NCBI GenBank assembly: GCA_964616985.1
Contig: CAZTVF010000072.1
Span: 1-27,869 of the forward strand
Length of the DNA stretch: 27,869 nucleotides
Direction: 5' to 3'
Source: CAZTVF01 sp964616985
GTDB taxonomy: Bacteria; Planctomycetota; Phycisphaerae; SM23-33
Position numbers and translations under genes: made by a program. This document shows, in pieces, positions 8,661 to 16,487 of this stretch. The notes under the pieces were generated by a model. That model ran no database searches. It was given only the letters and a program-made list of their open reading frames with translations, and was not told where the DNA came from. Position 1 is the first letter of the stretch; each line of letters starts with the position of its first letter.

Positions 8661-9680
8661 TCACAGGGGGCCGTTCTGGCCCGCCATGTACCACGGCCGA
8701 ACCTCCGGGTTGACCACCTTCGACGGCGCCTCTCCCGCCAGCGCCTCGGCCACGGCCCTGGCGCCTCGGGTGAAGCAGTCAACGATGCCTTCTTCGGAGT
8801 ACGCTGCCACGTGAGGCGTCATGAGAACGTTGGGCAGGCCGAACAACGGGTGCGTCGTCGCAAAGCCCTCCGGGGCAAAAACGGGGATGCCCTCAAACAC
8901 ATCCAATGACGCATAGCGAATCAGGCCGGTCCGCAGCGCCTCGGCCAACTCGGACTCGTCAACAATCTCGCCGCGGGCCACGTTCACCAGCACTGCCGAC
9001 CTCTTCATGGCCGCCAGCTGCGTGCGGCCGATCATGCGCCGGGTGGCGTCGGTCAGCGGGCAGGTGAGGATGACATAGTCGGATTCGGCCAACAACCGCC
9101 CCAGCGGTACGAGCGTCGCGCCGGCCGCGCCGGCGGACGCATCTGACGCCTGCGGATCGCATGCCAGCAGGCGCAGGCCGAACGCCGCCGCCCGCCGCGC
9201 CACCGCCCGGCCGATCCGCCCCAGGCCCACGATGCCGGCCGTCTGCGTCGACAGGCGGTGCATGTGCAGCACATCATGCCTCTGGCGGCCCTGCCGCATG
9301 GCCTCCTCATAGGCCTTGATCTGCCGCGCCGCCGCCAGCAGAAGTGCCATCGCGTGGTCGGCCACTTCTTCGGTGCAGAAGTCCGGCACGAAGGCGACGG
9401 GGATGCCGCGCCGCGAGGCAGCGGCGATGTCGATCTTATCGGTGCCCGTGCCCAGCCGCGAGATCACGCGGCACCGGCGCAACGCATCGACCGTGGGTCC
9501 GCGCACGTAGGCCGAGACCACCATGACCGCCTCGGCATCGGCCGCCGCGGTGACGATCGCCTCCTGCGTGTCGCCCTCGATCTCGACGACGCGCGCCTCC
9601 GCGCGAGCGAGGATATCGCGTTCGCTGGCGATCATCGGGAACGTCGTGGCGTTAAGACGGACGACAAGACGCTCGCTCAT
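8661..9680 (-). CDS. D-2-hydroxyacid dehydrogenase, NAD-dependent
   Basis: A 339-residue member of the D-isomer 2-hydroxyacid dehydrogenase family, which interconverts 2-oxoacids and D-2-hydroxyacids. The NAD site GLGRIG is at 152-157, followed by an acidic residue (CDP, about 174-176) at the end of the next strand. Catalytic residues are Arg236 (NVARGE), a Glu near 263 (DVFEG) and His290 (TPHVA). Length and order match phosphoglycerate- and hydroxypyruvate/glyoxylate-type enzymes, but the substrate cannot be told from sequence. The ATG at 9680 shares ATGA with the stop of the aldolase gene, and AAGAAGG precedes it. In this operon it may reduce or oxidise the small 2-oxoacid or hydroxyacid released by the aldolase. 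Confidence 0.9.
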   Translation of the reverse strand: MSERLVVRLNATTFPMIASERDILARAEARVVEIEGDTQEAIVTAAADAEAVMVVSAYVRGPTVDALRRCRVISRLGTGTDKIDIAAASRRGIPVAFVPDFCTEEVADHAMALLLAAARQIKAYEEAMRQGRQRHDVLHMHRLSTQTAGIVGLGRIGRAVARRAAAFGLRLLACDPQASDASAGAAGATLVPLGRLLAESDYVILTCPLTDATRRMIGRTQLAAMKRSAVLVNVARGEIVDESELAEALRTGLIRYASLDVFEGIPVFAPEGFATTHPLFGLPNVLMTPHVAAYSEEGIVDCFTRGARAVAEALAGEAPSKVVNPEVRPWYMAGQNGPL

Positions 9681-10483
9681 GGCGCCGCCTTCTTGGGCCC
9701 CAGGGCCTCCTGAAGGCGGGTGAGCTGCTGGCGGGCCGCCTGCCACAGCAGGCAGATGTCGGCCGTGTACCAGATCGCCCGCATGCCGCGCTCGACCCAG
9801 AACTTGATTCGCTGGGGGTCGCCGCCGGCGATGCCCGGCAGCACGCCGTGCCGCCGGCAGGCGGCGATCACCCGCGTCACCGCGTCGATGTACGCCGGGC
9901 TGTCCAACTGCCCCACGATGCCCATGCCCAGCGACAGGTCGTCGTTGCCGACGACGGCCACGTCGATGCCCGGCACCGACAGGATGCCGTCGAGATCGGC
10001 CAGCGCCTCGGCCGTTTCAATTTGGATGCCCAGCACCACGCCCTCGTTGCCGTGGACGATCTGCTCCTGCGGCGTGGGCCAGCCCATGTACCGCCCGGCC
10101 GGGCACGTCGAGCCGCCAAAGCCGCGCTGGCCCAGCGGCGGATATTTCACGGACTGGATGATCTGTTCAACCTGCCCGCGCGAGCGGATTCGGGGCACGA
10201 ACACGCCGTCGGGCGCCTGGTCGAGCGTGCGACACAATTCGTGATAGCTGTCGTCGGCGGCGCGGACCATGCACGGCAGGCCCAGCGCTCGGCAGAGGCG
10301 GATGTGTTCCAGGATGGTCTCGCTGTTCAGTGCCGTGTGCTCGCGGTCGATCAGGACCGCGTCGTATCCTGCATCCTGATACGCTTCAATGACGGCCCCG
10401 CTGCGGCTGTCCATCACGCCACCGAAGACCAGCAGGTCTCCGTTCTTGACTCGCCTCCGCAATTCGCCGGTGCATCCTTTCAT
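9677..10483 (-). CDS. HpcH/HpaI-family aldolase
   Basis: A 268-residue class II, metal-dependent aldolase of the HpcH/HpaI (2-keto-3-deoxy-L-rhamnonate / 4-hydroxy-2-oxoheptanedioate aldolase) family. Such enzymes split 2-keto-3-deoxy acids into pyruvate and an aldehyde. Visible motifs are LIDREH with the catalytic His49, VFVPRI (95-100), YPPLGQRGFGG (114-124), the metal ligand Glu156 in IQIET, and GNDDLSLGMG (179-188), which carries the second metal Asp. The ATG at 10483 has a perfect AGGAGG seven bases upstream and lies 17 bp after the dehydrogenase stop. The natural substrate is not identifiable. A citrate-lyase beta-subunit role is less likely because of the short length. Confidence 0.9.
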   Translation of the reverse strand: MKGCTGELRRRVKNGDLLVFGGVMDSRSGAVIEAYQDAGYDAVLIDREHTALNSETILEHIRLCRALGLPCMVRAADDSYHELCRTLDQAPDGVFVPRIRSRGQVEQIIQSVKYPPLGQRGFGGSTCPAGRYMGWPTPQEQIVHGNEGVVLGIQIETAEALADLDGILSVPGIDVAVVGNDDLSLGMGIVGQLDSPAYIDAVTRVIAACRRHGVLPGIAGGDPQRIKFWVERGMRAIWYTADICLLWQAARQQLTRLQEALGPKKAAP

Positions 10484-10500
10484 ATGCGTCCTCCTGGGGC

Positions 10501-11328
10501 TCAAAGCCCCGGCACGTATCCTTGGCCGAACCGAATGGACATGGGCTGCTTGAACTGCTCGCCGAAGGGCATCCAGCTGGTCGTGCCGCCGTCGACGACA
10601 ATCGTCTGCCCAACGATGTAGCGGGCGTCGTCGCTGGCGAGAAACGCCGCCACCTTGGCGATATCCAGCGGCGTGCCCGCAAAGCCGCAGGGGATCTGGC
10701 GGCCCAGGGCGGTTGTGTCGTCGCTGCCGGAGAGCTTGAAGTGGTTCTCCACCGGCACCGCGCCGGGTGCGATGGCGTTCACCCTCACGCCGCGCGGGGC
10801 CAGTTCCACGGCCAGTTGCCGCGTCTGCGCCACGATCGCCCCCTTGGTGCCCGCGTACACCGCGTGCTCCACGTAGCCCTGAAACGCGTGGATCGATGTG
10901 AGGTTTACGATGGCCCCGCCCGCGGCCAGCAGGGCCGGCAGAGCGGCCTGCGTCAGGAAGAACGGCCCGCGGATGTTGACCTGGTAGAGGCGGTCGAACT
11001 GGTCGGGCTTCACGTCTTCAAACGGCAGGTTCATCGTGATGCCCGCGTTGTTGACCAGCACATCGAGCCCCCCAAGGAACGCGACGGCCTGGCGGGCCAA
11101 CTCGCGGGCCTGCGCCACGTCGCCCAAGTCGGCATGAAATGCGCTGGCTGGGCTACCGGTGGCGATGATTTCGGCCACGGCCGATTCGGCGCCCGCGCTG
11201 CTATGCGCGTAGTGCAACGCAACGGCGGCGCCCTGGCGGGCGAACTCCAGCGCAATCTCGCGTCCGATGCCCGTACCCGAACCGGTCACCAGCGCACGTT
11301 TGCCAATGAGCTTTCCATCGGCGGTCAT
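10501..11328 (-). CDS. Short-chain dehydrogenase/reductase
   Basis: A 275-residue classical SDR oxidoreductase. The NAD(P) motif TGSGTGIG is at 15-22, NNAG at 93-96, and the catalytic residues are Ser145, Tyr158 and Lys162 (YAGTK). The C-terminal IVVDGG is also typical. It resembles the FabG/glucose-1-dehydrogenase branch; as first gene of a sugar operon it is a candidate aldose or hydroxyacid dehydrogenase, but the substrate is inferred. The ATG at 11328 follows AAGGAG at six bases. The in-frame extension up to 11553 has no SDR homology and crosses intergenic DNA, so I rejected it. The tail after about 250 (SWMPFGEQFKQPMS...) is slightly longer than usual and aromatic, perhaps shaping the active site. 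Confidence 0.92.
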   Translation of the reverse strand: MTADGKLIGKRALVTGSGTGIGREIALEFARQGAAVALHYAHSSAGAESAVAEIIATGSPASAFHADLGDVAQARELARQAVAFLGGLDVLVNNAGITMNLPFEDVKPDQFDRLYQVNIRGPFFLTQAALPALLAAGGAIVNLTSIHAFQGYVEHAVYAGTKGAIVAQTRQLAVELAPRGVRVNAIAPGAVPVENHFKLSGSDDTTALGRQIPCGFAGTPLDIAKVAAFLASDDARYIVGQTIVVDGGTTSWMPFGEQFKQPMSIRFGQGYVPGL

Positions 11329-11607
11329 TGCGGCTCCTTGCCATCTTGCGTATCGCACGGTCGCGCATGCCCTGGCGACGGGCTCGGCCCCGAGGCGGGC
11401 AGCGGCCAAATCGCGATGGGATCGACCACGGCGGCAGATCATAGTGCCTGTGACGGATGCATGGAAGATACAAGGTGCGGCAATTGGCAAGGCTTTAAGC
11501 TGAGGAAGGTTTGGAGGATCATGGAAACCAGGGAGAGTAACAGCAGGCGACAATGGGGCAACAAAGGGGACAGGCCGCCATCACGGTGTGGATTGGAGCG
11601 GGTCGAT

Positions 11608-11627
11608 GGTGGGCTGGCCAGCCCACC
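11608..11627. repeat. Perfect 20-bp palindrome
   Basis: GGTGGGCTGGCCAGCCCACC reads identically on both strands. It lies about 80 bp beyond the stop of the last Tad-locus gene and next to a second hairpin, so it may take part in terminating that transcript. It lacks a T-tract on the transcribed strand, so it may instead be a dispersed repeat. Confidence 0.7.
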
Positions 11628-11643
11628 CTACGAAAGAGCCAAA

Positions 11644-11675
11644 CATGCTTTTGGCCCTGCGGGCCTAAAAGCATG
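11644..11675. repeat. CATGCTTTT palindromic repeat, copy A
   Basis: The arms CATGCTTTTGGCCC and GGGCCTAAAAGCATG pair with one bulged base around a short loop, and the adjoining GGCACCC matches the flank of the other copies in inverted orientation. It belongs to the same family as 17884-17921, 18039-18076 and 18763-18801, but with a GGCCC core instead of GACCTGCC. Here it lies 31 bp downstream of the FHA gene stop, a position suited to a terminator or 3'-end stabiliser. Confidence 0.7.
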
Positions 11676-11705
11676 GCACCCGCGCCCACCCTATCATGCA
11701 TGCTC

Positions 11706-12767
11706 CTATTTTCTCAGGCGTTGGCGGCAGTGGGTGTTGTGGGCGGCGATGTTGCGGGTGAGGCGGTCGTACCCGGGGGTGTCCCACTCGGGGTCCTGGG
11801 GCAGGATGACGCGGAGCTCTTCCCACGCCCGGACCGCGTTGGCCCACTGCGAGCCGCGTTCCTGGATGGTCGCACGGCGGTACTTGGCCGTCACGTCGCG
11901 GATCAGGTCGGCCATCGTGTTGCGATACATCTCGTTCATGCGGAAGTCGTCGAATTCCAGCTTGTTGCCGGCCTGGTTGGCCAGGCTGATCTTGAACAGC
12001 TTGGCGCAGCGCTGCAGGTCGCCCTTGTGGAACTGGCGGTCCTCGTAGAGCGACAGGGCCTTCTGTCGGGCCTCGGCGGCGATGTTGTTGTTGGCCCCCC
12101 GCTTGATCGGCTCGCGCAGGGCCTCGTCGATCTCGCGGTCCTCCATCTCCGCCGGCGGGCCGCTGGCGGTCTCGTTGGTCTTGCTGACCGAATTGAGGAA
12201 CAGGATCAGCGCCACCAGCACGGCGACGTAGATGGCCGCGTACATGCCGTACTTCTTCAGCTTGGTCTTGCGGGCAGCAGCGGCGGCGGCCTCGGCGGCA
12301 TCTTCGGCGGCCTGGAGGGGCGGCTGGGCGGCGTCGGCAATGATCGGCGGCGCGACCGGCGGCGGCGTCGCGGCCGCCGCGGCGGGCGACTGGGCGGCGG
12401 GCGGCGGCAGTTCGCCCTCGGGGTGCTGCTGGCGGTATTTCTCCAGGGCGGCCTCGGGGTCGTCACCGGCGGCGACGAACAGGATGTTCGTCAGCGTGCC
12501 GACGCTGAGGACGTCGCCGGTATCGAGGATGACGCGTTTGGAGCCCTTGAACTTCTTGCCGTTGACCAGCGTGCCGCGGGAGGAGAGGTTCTCGGCGACC
12601 CAGCCGTCGGGGCTGATCTCGAGGCGGAACTGCTGGCGCGAGGCGAACTCCTCGACGAGGTGCAGGTCGCACGTGGGCGCTCGCCCGGCGACGAAGACGC
12701 GTTTGCTCAGGGCGGCGCGTTCGCCGGCCTGTGGGCCCGAGACAAAGATGAGCTCCGGATGGGGCAT
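11706..12767 (-). CDS. Membrane-anchored FHA-domain protein of the Tad locus
   Basis: A 353-residue protein. The N-terminal FHA domain spans about 20-98 (VAGRAPTCDLHL, ASRQQF, SSRGTLVNG). It is followed by an Ala/Pro-rich linker (about 120-168), one transmembrane helix (about 173-193) and a C-terminal domain of some 160 residues without recognisable motifs, probably across the membrane. FHA domains normally bind phospho-threonine, but here the usual His of SxxH is Gln and the usual Asn of SxNGT is Arg, so binding may be altered. Its ATG overlaps the tadC stop by one base (TAATG), with GGAGG upstream. It is the last gene of the Tad run. A role in coupling kinase signalling to the pilus platform is inferred. 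Confidence 0.85.
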   Translation of the reverse strand: MPHPELIFVSGPQAGERAALSKRVFVAGRAPTCDLHLVEEFASRQQFRLEISPDGWVAENLSSRGTLVNGKKFKGSKRVILDTGDVLSVGTLTNILFVAAGDDPEAALEKYRQQHPEGELPPPAAQSPAAAAATPPPVAPPIIADAAQPPLQAAEDAAEAAAAAARKTKLKKYGMYAAIYVAVLVALILFLNSVSKTNETASGPPAEMEDREIDEALREPIKRGANNNIAAEARQKALSLYEDRQFHKGDLQRCAKLFKISLANQAGNKLEFDDFRMNEMYRNTMADLIRDVTAKYRRATIQERGSQWANAVRAWEELRVILPQDPEWDTPGYDRLTRNIAAHNTHCRQRLRK

Positions 12768-13750
12768 TAGAACAGACCTCCGCGGAAGATCCTGAGGATA
12801 GCCGGGCCGAAGACGGTGAGGATCACGGCCATCACCAGCAGAAGGCACGGGATGAGGATTCGTACGCTGGCGACGGCGGCGGCGTTTTCGGCCCGCACGG
12901 TGCGCTGCTGGCGGAGCAGCGTGGCCTGGTCGTGCAGCACGTTGCCCAGGGGCGTGCCGAGTTCCTCGGCCTGCACGACGCTGGCGATGATGCTCCGCAG
13001 GCTTTCCAGCGGCACGCGATCGCCCAGGTTGACCAGGGCCTTGCGGCGGGTGGCGCCCAGGTCCATCTCGGCCAGCAGCGTTCGCAGTTCGATGTTGAAG
13101 GGGTCCTCGGTGCGTTCGCGGACGACGGTGCGGACGGCCTCGGTGAAGGTGGCGCCCGCGCCCATGGCCAGGGAGATGAGGTCCAGGCTGTACGGCACCT
13201 GGCGCGAGATTTCCATGATGCGGGAGCGGCTCTTGGCGTACACCTGGTACAGCGAGATCGACGTGCCGGCCAGGAACCCGCCGGAGAACATGACGATGCT
13301 GATCTTGCCCTCGATCATGAAGTTCACGAGCAAGGCCAGGATGCCCAGCCCCAGCCCCGACAGCATCGACACGGCCAGGTATTCCTCGGCGGTGTAGAGG
13401 TTGGGGCTGCCGGCGGCCACCAGCGTGCGGCGCAGCCAGTCCTTGAGCCGCCGCAGCGCCAGGCGATGCGACAGCAGGAGCAGCAGCCACATCAGCGGGC
13501 GCATGGCCACGTTTTCGAAGAGGGTTTCGCGATCGCCGTGGCCGGTGGCCAGGGCGGCGGCCCGCTGGGAGGAGACGGCGATCTGCCCGCCCTGGCTGAA
13601 CAGGCCCGCCACCAGCAGCGCCACCGAAGCGAACGCGCCGCAGGACAGCGCCACCTGCAGCAGGGGCAGCCTCAGCAGGAGCAGCATCGCGGCCAGCACC
13701 GCCGCGGCGCCGGAGACGACCAGGATGATGAGAAGGTTGGGACGACTCAT
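12767..13750 (-). CDS. tadC: TadC-like type II/IV pilus inner-membrane platform protein
   Basis: A 327-residue T2SSF-domain protein that, with TadB, forms the inner-membrane platform on which the ATPase acts. Hydrophobic segments lie near the N-terminus (two), around residues 125-165, and at the C-terminus (ILIPCLLLVMAVILTVF). Between the last two lies the cytoplasmic four-helix T2SSF region with PYSLDLISLAMGAGATFTEAVR and ASVVQAEELGTPLGNVL, which are hallmark TadC/TadB motifs. The ATG at 13750 is in ATGA overlap with the end of tadB. The order tadA-tadB-tadC is that of classical Tad loci. Confidence 0.92.
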   Translation of the reverse strand: MSRPNLLIILVVSGAAAVLAAMLLLLRLPLLQVALSCGAFASVALLVAGLFSQGGQIAVSSQRAAALATGHGDRETLFENVAMRPLMWLLLLLSHRLALRRLKDWLRRTLVAAGSPNLYTAEEYLAVSMLSGLGLGILALLVNFMIEGKISIVMFSGGFLAGTSISLYQVYAKSRSRIMEISRQVPYSLDLISLAMGAGATFTEAVRTVVRERTEDPFNIELRTLLAEMDLGATRRKALVNLGDRVPLESLRSIIASVVQAEELGTPLGNVLHDQATLLRQQRTVRAENAAAVASVRILIPCLLLVMAVILTVFGPAILRIFRGGLF

Positions 13751-14616
13751 AATTCCACCGACATGATCTTTCGGATCATCAGGAAGCCGATCACGTTGAG
13801 CACCACCACGCCCAGCAGCAGGAGCTTGCCGAAGTCGTCGCTGAACATGGCCTTGACGCCGGTTTCATCGACGAAGACGTAGATGATGACCATGACCACC
13901 GCGGGCATGGCGCCCAGCCAGCGGGCCGTGGTGCGGCCCTCGGCGGTGAGCGTCTTGACGCGGTCCTCGAGGCGCTGGATCTCGCGGATGCTGGCGCCGA
14001 TGCGGTCGAGCGTCTCGCCCAGGTCGCCGCCGCGGTCGCGGTGCGTCTGCAGGGCCGAGAACAGCAGGCGGAAATTGCCCGAGCCGATGCGGGCGGCGGC
14101 GTTGCTCATGGCCGAGTCCAGCGGCACGCCGTACTCGTACTCGCGCAGCATGTGGGCGAACTCGTGGCGCAGGGGCGGGGGGCCGTCGCGGGCCACCAGC
14201 TGCATCGACTGCACCAGGTTCAACCCCGCCCGCACGCCCGAGGCCAGCGTCTGGATGCCCATGATGAGCTGGCTTTCCAGGCGGGCGAGGTGGCGGCTGC
14301 GGAGCGTGCTGAGCACGAAGCGCGGCAGCAGCACGCCGGCCAGCACGCCCAGGGCGGCGCCCACCACGCTGCCGCTGAGGTTCAGCAGCAGCATCGACAG
14401 CAGCACCATCACCGACAGCGACATCAGCGTCAGCAGGCGGGGGCGGACGTTCATCAGCAGCTTGTACTGCAAAACGTGGGCGTACAGCACTTCCTGGCGG
14501 CGGATGTAAGTGATCACGGGCGTCCAGCCGGCCCAGACGGCGAAGCCCGTCATCACGAACAGCAGGGCGCTGTAGAAATATTGACTGCTGGCGACTTCGG
14601 CAAGCGGGAGGGGCAT
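13747..14616 (-). CDS. tadB: TadB-like pilus inner-membrane platform protein
   Basis: A 289-residue T2SSF-domain protein, partner of TadC. An N-terminal hydrophobic stretch and a strong double segment (LTLMSLSVMVLLSMLLLNLSG, then VVGAALGVLAGVLLPRFVL) precede the cytoplasmic domain. That domain contains QLIMGIQTLASGVRAGLNLVQSM and RDRGGDLGETLDRIGASIRE, both typical of TadB. Two C-terminal membrane helices follow. The ATG at 14616 overlaps the ATPase stop by one base (TGATG) and has GGAGG about ten bases upstream. A longer in-frame extension to 15015 lies inside the ATPase gene in another frame and is Arg/His-rich shadow sequence. Confidence 0.92.
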   Translation of the reverse strand: MPLPLAEVASSQYFYSALLFVMTGFAVWAGWTPVITYIRRQEVLYAHVLQYKLLMNVRPRLLTLMSLSVMVLLSMLLLNLSGSVVGAALGVLAGVLLPRFVLSTLRSRHLARLESQLIMGIQTLASGVRAGLNLVQSMQLVARDGPPPLRHEFAHMLREYEYGVPLDSAMSNAAARIGSGNFRLLFSALQTHRDRGGDLGETLDRIGASIREIQRLEDRVKTLTAEGRTTARWLGAMPAVVMVIIYVFVDETGVKAMFSDDFGKLLLLGVVVLNVIGFLMIRKIMSVEL

Positions 14617-16478
14617 CACGTGAACACCTCCACGTTGAGGTAGCCCTTCTGGATCATTTCCTCGGCGAAGCTCGGGATGTAGCCCGTGTGCCGCAGCACG
14701 CGGTCGCCCTTGCCGCGGAGGACGAAAATGTCCTCGACGTTCACGCGGGTGCTCTCGGGGTCGATGCCCGTGATCTCCGACACGTGCGTGACGCGGCGCT
14801 TGCCGTCGGGAAAACGCGAGATCTGCACGATGATGTGCAGGGCGGCCGCGATCTGCTCGCGGATGGCCCGCACGGGCATCTCCACCGCCATCAGCACCAT
14901 CGTCTCGACTCGCATCAGCGTGTCGATGGGGTTGTTGGCGTGGATCGTGCTCATCGAGCCGTCGTGCCCGGTGTTCATCGCCTGCAGCATGTCCAGCGCC
15001 TCGGCCCCGCGGCACTCGCCGACGATCAGCCGGTCGGGCCGCATGCGCAGGGCGTTCTTCACCAGGTCGCGGATCGTGTACGCGCCCTTGCCCTCGATGT
15101 TCGCCGGGCGGGTCTCCAGCCGCACCAGGTGCTCCTGCGGCAGGTGAAGCTCGGCCGAGTCCTCGATGGTGATGATGCGTTCCTCGGCGGGGATGAAGTG
15201 GCCCATCACGTTCAGCGTGGTGGTCTTGCCGCTGCCCGTGCCGCCGGAGATCAGGATGTTCCGCCGCCCCAGCACGCAGGCCTGGAGGAACTTGGCGACC
15301 GACTCGGTGACCGTGCCCCGCTCGACGAGGTCGTCGACGGTGAAGGGGATGCGGGCGAACTTTCGGATGGTCAAGGCCGGGCCCGAGAGGCTCAGCGGGT
15401 TGATGATGGCGTTGACGCGGCTGCCGTCGGGCAGGCGGGCGTCGACCAGCGGCGTGGAGCGGTCGATGCGCCGCCCCACCGGCGTGATGATGCGCTCGAT
15501 GATGCTCTGCACGATCTCATCGTTGAAGAAGCTGCGCCCGGTGTTCTGCAACATGCCGTCTTTTTCGATGTAGATGTGATCGCGCCCCACCACCATGATT
15601 TCATTGATGTTGGGCATCTCCAGCAGGTCCTGCAGCGGGCCGTAGCCCAGCACGACGTCCTCGATCTCCTTCGAGAGCATCCGCCGCACGATGTAGTCGC
15701 GCAGCTCGGCGGGAATCCGCGGGGCGATCTTGCCCACCTGGTCGTCCCAGGCCTTCTCCACCATCGCCACGTCGTCCTTCAGCGTGTGGGGGCGAAGGCG
15801 GAGCGGGAACTGGCTGATCATGTCGCCGATCACCCGCGAGACCGCGTCCTCGTACTTGGCCACCAGCACGTCGGTGTTCTCGAAGCCGTAGCTGTACATC
15901 AGCTTGCCGGTGGCGCGGCGGGCGAGCTCGGTCACCACGCACCGCCACAGGAACTCGCGCACCAGGTAGGCCGACATCGGGACGTCGATCTCCTTCTGGT
16001 GCGCGGCGATGATCTCCAGCAGGTTGCGCTTGATCAGCACCACGTGCTGCTCGTCGGCCGAGCCCTTCTGCCCCGTGACGCGGAGGTTGAGCTTGTCCAG
16101 CAGCTCGGCGTGCATCTTCTGTTCCAGCTCGATGACGCGCTTGCGGGGCGTGACGGCGCGGTCGCCGGCGCCCACGCGCCGGGCCGCGGGCTCCATCATG
16201 TACAGGCTGAACTCGCCGATGCGGATCTCGTCGCCGTACTCGATCTTCTGGCGCTGCTTGTACGGCACGTGCTTGTTGGCCACCACCGTGCCATTGAGCC
16301 CCAGGCTTTCGACGAAGTAACTGCCGCCCTCGAACACGATCCGCGCGTGCTGCCGCGAAACGAACGCGCTCTTGAGCGTCACGCTGTTGCTGTCGTCGCG
16401 GCCGATGGTGACGGCGTCGCTGGACACCTTCACCACGTCGCGCTGATCGGAATATTGATTACAGACCCAGATTTCCAC
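14616..16478 (-). CDS. cpaF: FHA-CpaF/TadA fusion, pilus assembly ATPase
   Basis: A 620-residue secretion ATPase with an N-terminal FHA domain. FHA motifs are complete: GRDDSN (27-32), SRQH (41-44) and LNGT (61-64). A helical N-domain follows at about 115-280, then the CpaF core starting GYGPLQDLLEMPNINEIMV. Walker A is GGTGSGKTT (412-420), the Asp box IEDSAELHL (438-446), Walker B-like RLIVGECRG (483-491) and the His box GSMSTIHANN (507-516). It should power pilin polymerisation through TadB and TadC, which follow directly. Fusion to FHA suggests docking to a phosphorylated partner, possibly a target of the kinase in the same locus (inferred). The start is GTG at 16478, with GAGG upstream and 9 bp after the cpaB stop. 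Confidence 0.95.
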   Translation of the reverse strand: MEIWVCNQYSDQRDVVKVSSDAVTIGRDDSNSVTLKSAFVSRQHARIVFEGGSYFVESLGLNGTVVANKHVPYKQRQKIEYGDEIRIGEFSLYMMEPAARRVGAGDRAVTPRKRVIELEQKMHAELLDKLNLRVTGQKGSADEQHVVLIKRNLLEIIAAHQKEIDVPMSAYLVREFLWRCVVTELARRATGKLMYSYGFENTDVLVAKYEDAVSRVIGDMISQFPLRLRPHTLKDDVAMVEKAWDDQVGKIAPRIPAELRDYIVRRMLSKEIEDVVLGYGPLQDLLEMPNINEIMVVGRDHIYIEKDGMLQNTGRSFFNDEIVQSIIERIITPVGRRIDRSTPLVDARLPDGSRVNAIINPLSLSGPALTIRKFARIPFTVDDLVERGTVTESVAKFLQACVLGRRNILISGGTGSGKTTTLNVMGHFIPAEERIITIEDSAELHLPQEHLVRLETRPANIEGKGAYTIRDLVKNALRMRPDRLIVGECRGAEALDMLQAMNTGHDGSMSTIHANNPIDTLMRVETMVLMAVEMPVRAIREQIAAALHIIVQISRFPDGKRRVTHVSEITGIDPESTRVNVEDIFVLRGKGDRVLRHTGYIPSFAEEMIQKGYLNVEVFT

Positions 16479-16487
16479 GGTTCATCC

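Larger units (their letters stand above)
11329..11705. other. Intergenic region between Tad locus and sugar operon
   Basis: This 377 bp gap separates the end of the Tad locus from the first gene of the sugar operon, so it should hold a terminator and the operon promoter. Two palindromes occupy the part nearest the Tad locus and are listed separately. In the rest I see no unambiguous -35/-10 pair, riboswitch or tRNA. A CAATTG-centred GGCAATTGGCAA at about 11479-11490 could be an operator, but this is weak. Confidence 0.45.

Noticed and set aside
11608..11675. Confident Rho-independent terminator after the Tad locus
   Set aside because: Both hairpins are strong, but neither is followed by a T-tract on the transcribed strand, so I list them only as repeats.
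12768..13490. N-terminal extension of the FHA gene in frame through tadC
   Set aside because: Pro/Arg/His-rich sequence lying entirely inside tadC in another frame; the FHA start has its own ribosome site and TAATG overlap.
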